Source: Desulfocarbo indianensis
GTDB taxonomy: Bacteria > Desulfobacterota > Desulfarculia > Desulfarculales > Desulfarculaceae
Direction of reading: 5' to 3'
Assembly (NCBI GenBank): GCA_001184205.1
Contig: LBMP01000002.1
Coordinates: 637,981 to 701,980 of the forward strand
DNA: 64,000 nt
Shown in pieces: positions 60,207 to 64,000 of this stretch (positions are counted from its first letter, which is position 1; each line of letters opens with the position of its first letter). The notes beneath the pieces are model-generated. The model was not told the origin of the DNA, ran no database searches, and saw only the letters and a list, made by a program, of their open reading frames with translations. The position numbers and the translations under genes are program-made.

Positions 60207-61214
60207 CTAATCGGCGCGGGTCAATTCCACCAGGGAGAACCATCCCCGCTCGTCGCTGAACCATCTGGCCGGCGCCAGCCCCGCCCGCCGGAAAAGGCCG
60301 TTAGCCCGCTCGCGGCTGTATTTCTGTGATATCTCGGCGTGGATGGATTCGCCCTGGGCGAAGCGCACCTCCAGGCCCAAGTCGGCCAGGCGGCAGGTGA
60401 CCGGCTGCCGGGCCACCAGATGCATCTCCATGCATTCCCGCTGGGGGTTGAAAAAGGCGTGGTGCTCGAACAGGTCCAGATCGAAGTCGCCGCTCAGCTC
60501 CCGGTTCAGGTTGGCTAAAAGGTTCTTGGTGAAGCGGCGGGTGACGCCCTGGGCGTCGTTGTAGGCCGCCTCGATGATCTCCACCGATTTCACCATGTCC
60601 AGGCCCAACAGGAAACGGTCCTGCCGGCTCATGGCGGCGGCCACTCCCCGGAGAAACTCCAGGCTGGTGGTTTCATCGAAATTGCCCAGGGAGCTGCCGA
60701 AGAAGACCAGCAGCTTGCGCCCCTCGGGGATGGCCGCGAGATGGCGGGTGTAATCGGCCACCAGGCCCAGCACGGAAAGCTCCGGATAGATATCCAGCAA
60801 CTCCCGCGCGGAATCCACCAGGGCCGTTTCGCTAATATCAAAGGGAACGTAGCGCAGGCGGGCCCTGGCCCGGGGAGGGAGGCTGTCCAGCAGGAAGCGG
60901 ATCTTGGTGTTGGCGCCGCTGCCGATCTCCACCAGATCGCCGCCGCGCAGGTTGAAGAAATCCATCATCTCCCCGGCGTAACGGCCCAGGATGTCCATCT
61001 CGGTGCGGGTGGGATAATATTCCTCGGTCTGGCAAATCTGGTCGAACAGCTCCGATCCGCGCTGGTCATAGAGATATTTGCAGTGCAGCCATTTGCGCTC
61101 CGCCGAGAGCCCCTGCCGCACCAGGCGCATCATCTCCTCGCGGTGATCCACATCCAGGTAATTCCTTATCACCAGCCGCTCTTCCTCGGCGATCTTGCGG
61201 GCCTTCATCTGCAT
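60207..61214 (-). CDS. egtD: EgtD, histidine Nalpha-methyltransferase
   Basis: 335 residues. EgtD makes hercynine (Nalpha,N,N-trimethylhistidine) from histidine and three SAM. Diagnostic blocks: KYLYDQRGSELFDQICQTEEYYPTRTE near residue 45, DLVEIGSGANTKIRFLLDSL (SAM motif I), YVPFDISETAL, VADYTRHLAAIPEGRKLLVFFGSSLGNFD and RDNQGVT-like NDAQGVTRRFTKNLL. GGAGAAGAAG precedes the ATG. It lies 22 bases downstream of the molybdopterin oxidoreductase-cysteine desulfurase gene on the same strand, so the two steps from histidine to ergothioneine would be in one operon. No oxygen-dependent EgtB is present. Confidence 0.92.
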   Translation of the reverse strand: MQMKARKIAEEERLVIRNYLDVDHREEMMRLVRQGLSAERKWLHCKYLYDQRGSELFDQICQTEEYYPTRTEMDILGRYAGEMMDFFNLRGGDLVEIGSGANTKIRFLLDSLPPRARARLRYVPFDISETALVDSARELLDIYPELSVLGLVADYTRHLAAIPEGRKLLVFFGSSLGNFDETTSLEFLRGVAAAMSRQDRFLLGLDMVKSVEIIEAAYNDAQGVTRRFTKNLLANLNRELSGDFDLDLFEHHAFFNPQRECMEMHLVARQPVTCRLADLGLEVRFAQGESIHAEISQKYSRERANGLFRRAGLAPARWFSDERGWFSLVELTRAD

Positions 61215-61236
61215 GGCTTCTTCTCCAGCCGCTATT

Positions 61237-64000
61237 TCATCGGCACGGCACGAACCGCACCAGGTTGCCGGTCTCCTCTATCACCTGGCGCATCGATTCC
61301 AGCGCGCGCGCTATCTCTTGGCGCGTGTTCTCCCTGCCCAGGGAAAAGCGCAAGGCGCAGTGGGCCTCTTCCGCGCTGAGCCCCATGGCCAAAAGGGCGT
61401 GGGAAGGCTCCGGGCTGCCCGCCCGGCAGGCCGAGCCCGAGGACAGCGAGACGCCCTTGTAATCCAGGGCCAGCACCAGGGACTCGCCCCTGATGCCGGG
61501 CAGGGACACGTTGAGCGTGTTGGGCAGGCGCATGGTTCGCGGCCCGTTGAGGCGCGCGCCGGGCGCCAGGCGTTTAATGCCCTGCCAGAGCTCATCGCGC
61601 AGGGCGGCCACCTCCCCGCCCATGGCGGCCAAATGGCGCGCGGCCAGCTCGGCCGCCTTGCCCAGGCCCACGATGGCGGCGGTGTTTTCGGTGCCGGCCC
61701 TTTTGCCGCCCTCCTGGCCGCCGCCGTGCACCAGGGGCGTCAGGTCCAGCCCTTTGCGCAAATAAACCGCTCCCACCCCCTTGGGCCCATGCAGCTTGTG
61801 GCCGGACAGGGTGAGGAAGTCCACCCCCAGCTCGTCCACGGCCAGGGGAATCTTGCCCACGGCCTGCACCGCGTCGCTGTGGAACAGGGCCCCGGCCCGC
61901 CGGGCCAGGGCGGCCAGTTCGGCAATGGGCTGCAAGGCCCCGGTTTCGTTGTTGGCGGTCATCACGCTCACCAGGGCGCTGGGCGCGGCCAGGGCCTGGT
62001 CCAGGTCCGCCGGCCGCACCAGGCCCTCCCCGTCGACCGGCAGGAACGCCACCTCGAATCCAAGCTCGGCCAGCCAGGCGAAGGTCTTCAGCACGGAGGG
62101 GTGCTCCACGCTGGAGGTGATGAAGCGCTTGCTCCGGTTGCCGGCGGCAAAGGCCACCCCCTTGATGACCTGGTTGTTGGCCTCGCTGCCGCCGCCGGTG
62201 AAGACTAAGCGGCGGGCCGTGGCCCCCAAAAGCGCGGCCAGCTTGCGCCGGGCCTCGGCCAGGGCCGCCGCCGCCTCGCGCCCCTCGCGGTAGATGGCCG
62301 AGGGATTGCCGAAGCTTTGCTCCAGAAAGCCGGCCATGGCCTGGGCCACGGCGGGGTCCAGGGGGGTGGTGGCGTTGTGGTCCAAATAGATGCGCGGGCC
62401 CTGCCGCTCTGAGGCCGCCGCCGTGAGCGGCGCGACCTTTGGCGGCGCTTCTCCGCTGTCGGGAGCTTGGGCTCCGGTCCCGCTGCCCGCTTTCTCCACC
62501 TGGCACAAAAGGGCCTTGTAGATGGGGAAGCCGCTGATGGGGTCGTATTTCAGGTCGGTTAGATTATTGATGTTGCAGTCTTGCCAGGCCTGGGGCCCCA
62601 AGGGTCCGCCCCCGCCCATGTTGGCGTCCACCGCGCCCGGCGCGATGTCGTCGGTGACCAGGGCCCGCATGGTGAGCTCGCCACGCGGGCTGGAGAGGCG
62701 CACCAAATCGCCGTTGGCTATGCCCCTGGCCGCGGCGTCGCCCGAGTTGATGGTCACCGTGGGCTCGGGCCGGTGCTTGACCAGGCCCTGGATATGGTGG
62801 AACTGACTGCGGAAGTCGGTGGTCACCCTGGCCCCGGAATTGAAGACCAAGGGATAATCTTTGGCCAAATCCGGCCGGGACACGGGGCTCTCGGAGGGCT
62901 CCACGTATTCGGGCAGGCCGGCGTAGCCGTGCTCGTCCAGGATGGTGGAAAAAAGCTCGATCTTGCCGGTGGGGGTGTCGAAGCCCGGCTTGCCGTCCGG
63001 CCGCAGCAGGCCCTTTTCCCATTTCTTATATTGCATCATGGCCGGCGGCACGCTCACCTGGCCGCCGGCTTCCCGCACCTCTTCCAGGGTGAAGGGGCTT
63101 CCCTGCAAGGCCCGCCGCAGCATCTCGTCTTCGTTCTGGGGATAGAGGTGGCCGTAGCCCAGGCGCTTGGCGATCTCGCTGAAGATGAAAAAGGCGTTCT
63201 TGGCCTGGCCCACCGGCGGTATCACCCGCTCCCGCAGGCGGAACACCGGGCCATAGGTCATGTAGGATTCGATCTCATACCAGGTGGCCGCCGGCAGCAC
63301 CAAGTCCGCGTAGGCGCTGTCGGCGGTGTGGAAGAGGTCTAGGCAGACCAGGAACTCCAGGCCGGCCAGGGTTTTCTTCCAGACTTCCGGCTGGGGCCAG
63401 GAGGTGCAGATGGAGCCGCCCAGGATGATGAGGCCCTTGATGGGGTAGGGCTCTTTTTCCAGCACCGCCCGCGGCAGGCAGTTGGCGTGGGATTCCTCGC
63501 GGTAAAGGGTGTAAATCGGAAAGCTCTCCCGGCCCAGCGCCTTGGCCGGGGCGGGATTGGCCACCAGGTGGTCACGGTTGATGGGAAAGCTGTTTTGCGG
63601 CATGGCGAAGCAGCGCCCGCCCGGCACGTCCAGCTGGCCGGCCAGGGCCCAGAGGGCCAGGGTGGCCCTGATGGCCTGCACCCCGCTGTCGCTGTATTCC
63701 AGGCCGGTGTACATGACCGGCGCGGCCCCGGCCGCCCCGGCTATGCGCCGGGCCAGGGTGCGCACCGTCTCGGCCGGCACGCCGGTGACGCCTTCCACCA
63801 CCTCGGGCCGGAAATGCTGCGCATAGTCCGCGAAGCGCTGGAAGCCGTGGGTCCAATCACGCGCCAGGTCCTCGTCGTAAAGCTCCTCGGCGATGAGCAC
63901 CTGGCAGAGCCCCAGGGCCAGGGCTCCGTCGCTGCCCGGCCGGATGGGCACCCACTCGGCCCCCTCCAGCTTGGCGGTCATGGTGCGGCGGGGGTCGATC
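61237..64000 (-). CDS. Molybdopterin oxidoreductase fused to cysteine desulfurase (ergothioneine synthase-type), 5' end missing
   Basis: At least 920 residues; the frame is open to the window edge (IDPRRTMTAKLEGAEWVP), so the N-terminus lies outside. The first ~520 residues are a DMSO-reductase-family molybdopterin domain: WVPIRPGSDGALALGLCQVL, MPQNSFPINRDHLVANP and a C-terminal dinucleotide-binding domain with VRLSSPRGELTMRALVTD. After a Pro/Ala-rich linker the rest is a NifS/IscS desulfurase: IYLDHNATTPLDPAVAQAM, PLP lysine in LSGHKLHGPKGVGAVYL, catalytic Cys in SSGSACRAGSPEPSHALL. This is the layout of the metallopterin-dependent ergothioneine synthase known from Caldithrix abyssi, and egtD follows directly. 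Confidence 0.9.
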   Translation of the reverse strand, partial: IDPRRTMTAKLEGAEWVPIRPGSDGALALGLCQVLIAEELYDEDLARDWTHGFQRFADYAQHFRPEVVEGVTGVPAETVRTLARRIAGAAGAAPVMYTGLEYSDSGVQAIRATLALWALAGQLDVPGGRCFAMPQNSFPINRDHLVANPAPAKALGRESFPIYTLYREESHANCLPRAVLEKEPYPIKGLIILGGSICTSWPQPEVWKKTLAGLEFLVCLDLFHTADSAYADLVLPAATWYEIESYMTYGPVFRLRERVIPPVGQAKNAFFIFSEIAKRLGYGHLYPQNEDEMLRRALQGSPFTLEEVREAGGQVSVPPAMMQYKKWEKGLLRPDGKPGFDTPTGKIELFSTILDEHGYAGLPEYVEPSESPVSRPDLAKDYPLVFNSGARVTTDFRSQFHHIQGLVKHRPEPTVTINSGDAAARGIANGDLVRLSSPRGELTMRALVTDDIAPGAVDANMGGGGPLGPQAWQDCNINNLTDLKYDPISGFPIYKALLCQVEKAGSGTGAQAPDSGEAPPKVAPLTAAASERQGPRIYLDHNATTPLDPAVAQAMAGFLEQSFGNPSAIYREGREAAAALAEARRKLAALLGATARRLVFTGGGSEANNQVIKGVAFAAGNRSKRFITSSVEHPSVLKTFAWLAELGFEVAFLPVDGEGLVRPADLDQALAAPSALVSVMTANNETGALQPIAELAALARRAGALFHSDAVQAVGKIPLAVDELGVDFLTLSGHKLHGPKGVGAVYLRKGLDLTPLVHGGGQEGGKRAGTENTAAIVGLGKAAELAARHLAAMGGEVAALRDELWQGIKRLAPGARLNGPRTMRLPNTLNVSLPGIRGESLVLALDYKGVSLSSGSACRAGSPEPSHALLAMGLSAEEAHCALRFSLGRENTRQEIARALESMRQVIEETGNLVRFVPCR

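Noticed and set aside
1..64000. tRNA, rRNA, CRISPR arrays, insertion sequences and prophage genes
   Set aside because: I looked in the intergenic regions for T-loop motifs, spaced direct repeats and transposase or integrase motifs and found none I could support.

Overview
The window comes from a GC-rich anaerobic bacterium. The best guess is a Desulfarculus-like member of the Desulfobacterota (former Deltaproteobacteria). The reasons are a complex I operon with an unusual electron-input end, three or more molybdopterin enzymes with their accessory genes, a probable selenoprotein, a CoA-dependent N-heterocycle degradation locus, TRAP transport and very large sensor kinases. The assignment is inference; there is no rRNA or phylogenetic marker here.

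Layout. (1) 1-13.2 kb, plus strand: a tightly overlapping operon with an ABC-2 exporter pair, a TonB-dependent receptor, a radical SAM/SPASM protein, a CobN-family chelatase, a CcsA-like and a ResB-like membrane protein, and a periplasmic binding protein with FecCD permease and ATPase. It looks like metal-tetrapyrrole acquisition and processing. (2) 13.5-17.4 kb, minus strand: a small unknown gene, a 96-bp inverted-repeat element, and a BtuB-type receptor behind a clear cobalamin riboswitch with its own terminator and promoter, then cheD. (3) 17.5-19.3 kb, plus strand: a sigma-54-type promoter in front of an exported three-domain rhodanese. Its first active-site loop carries an in-frame TGA followed by a SECIS-like hairpin, so it is probably a selenoprotein. 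A 30-codon membrane peptide gene follows. (4) 19.6-34.4 kb, minus strand: two small genes and a complex I operon nuoABCDHIJKLMN. It ends in a short NuoE/NuoF chimera lacking the FMN/NADH domain, a 1160-residue fusion of a GltD-like FAD/NAD(P)H module with a NuoG-like module, and a 53-residue membrane peptide.

(5) 34.9-48.1 kb: two divergent operons around an XRE-cupin regulator. Minus strand: regulator, enamidase, DUF1185 protein and an MmsA-like CoA-acylating aldehyde dehydrogenase. Plus strand: TRAP transporter, three-subunit molybdenum hydroxylase, 6-hydroxynicotinate reductase and a UPF0280 protein. Together they spell an anaerobic nicotinate pathway: nicotinate, 6-hydroxynicotinate, tetrahydro-6-oxonicotinate, 2-formylglutarate and, by my inference, directly glutaryl-CoA. 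(6) 48.3-56.2 kb, plus strand: signalling genes, including a PAS-PAS-Rnk fusion, a flavodoxin, and a periplasmic binding protein overlapping a hybrid histidine kinase. (7) 56.2-64 kb: molybdenum cofactor genes (moeA, an fdhD variant, a second moeA-like gene), then egtD and the 3' part of a molybdopterin oxidoreductase fused to a cysteine desulfurase. This matches the metallopterin-dependent ergothioneine synthase arrangement.

The molybdenum enzymes, cofactor genes, selenoprotein and tetrapyrrole/cobalamin genes fit one metal- and chalcogen-rich anaerobic metabolism. The most notable points are the selenocysteine rhodanese, the rebuilt complex I input module, the nicotinate-to-glutaryl-CoA locus, the chelatase/receptor/ResB operon and the anaerobic ergothioneine pair.
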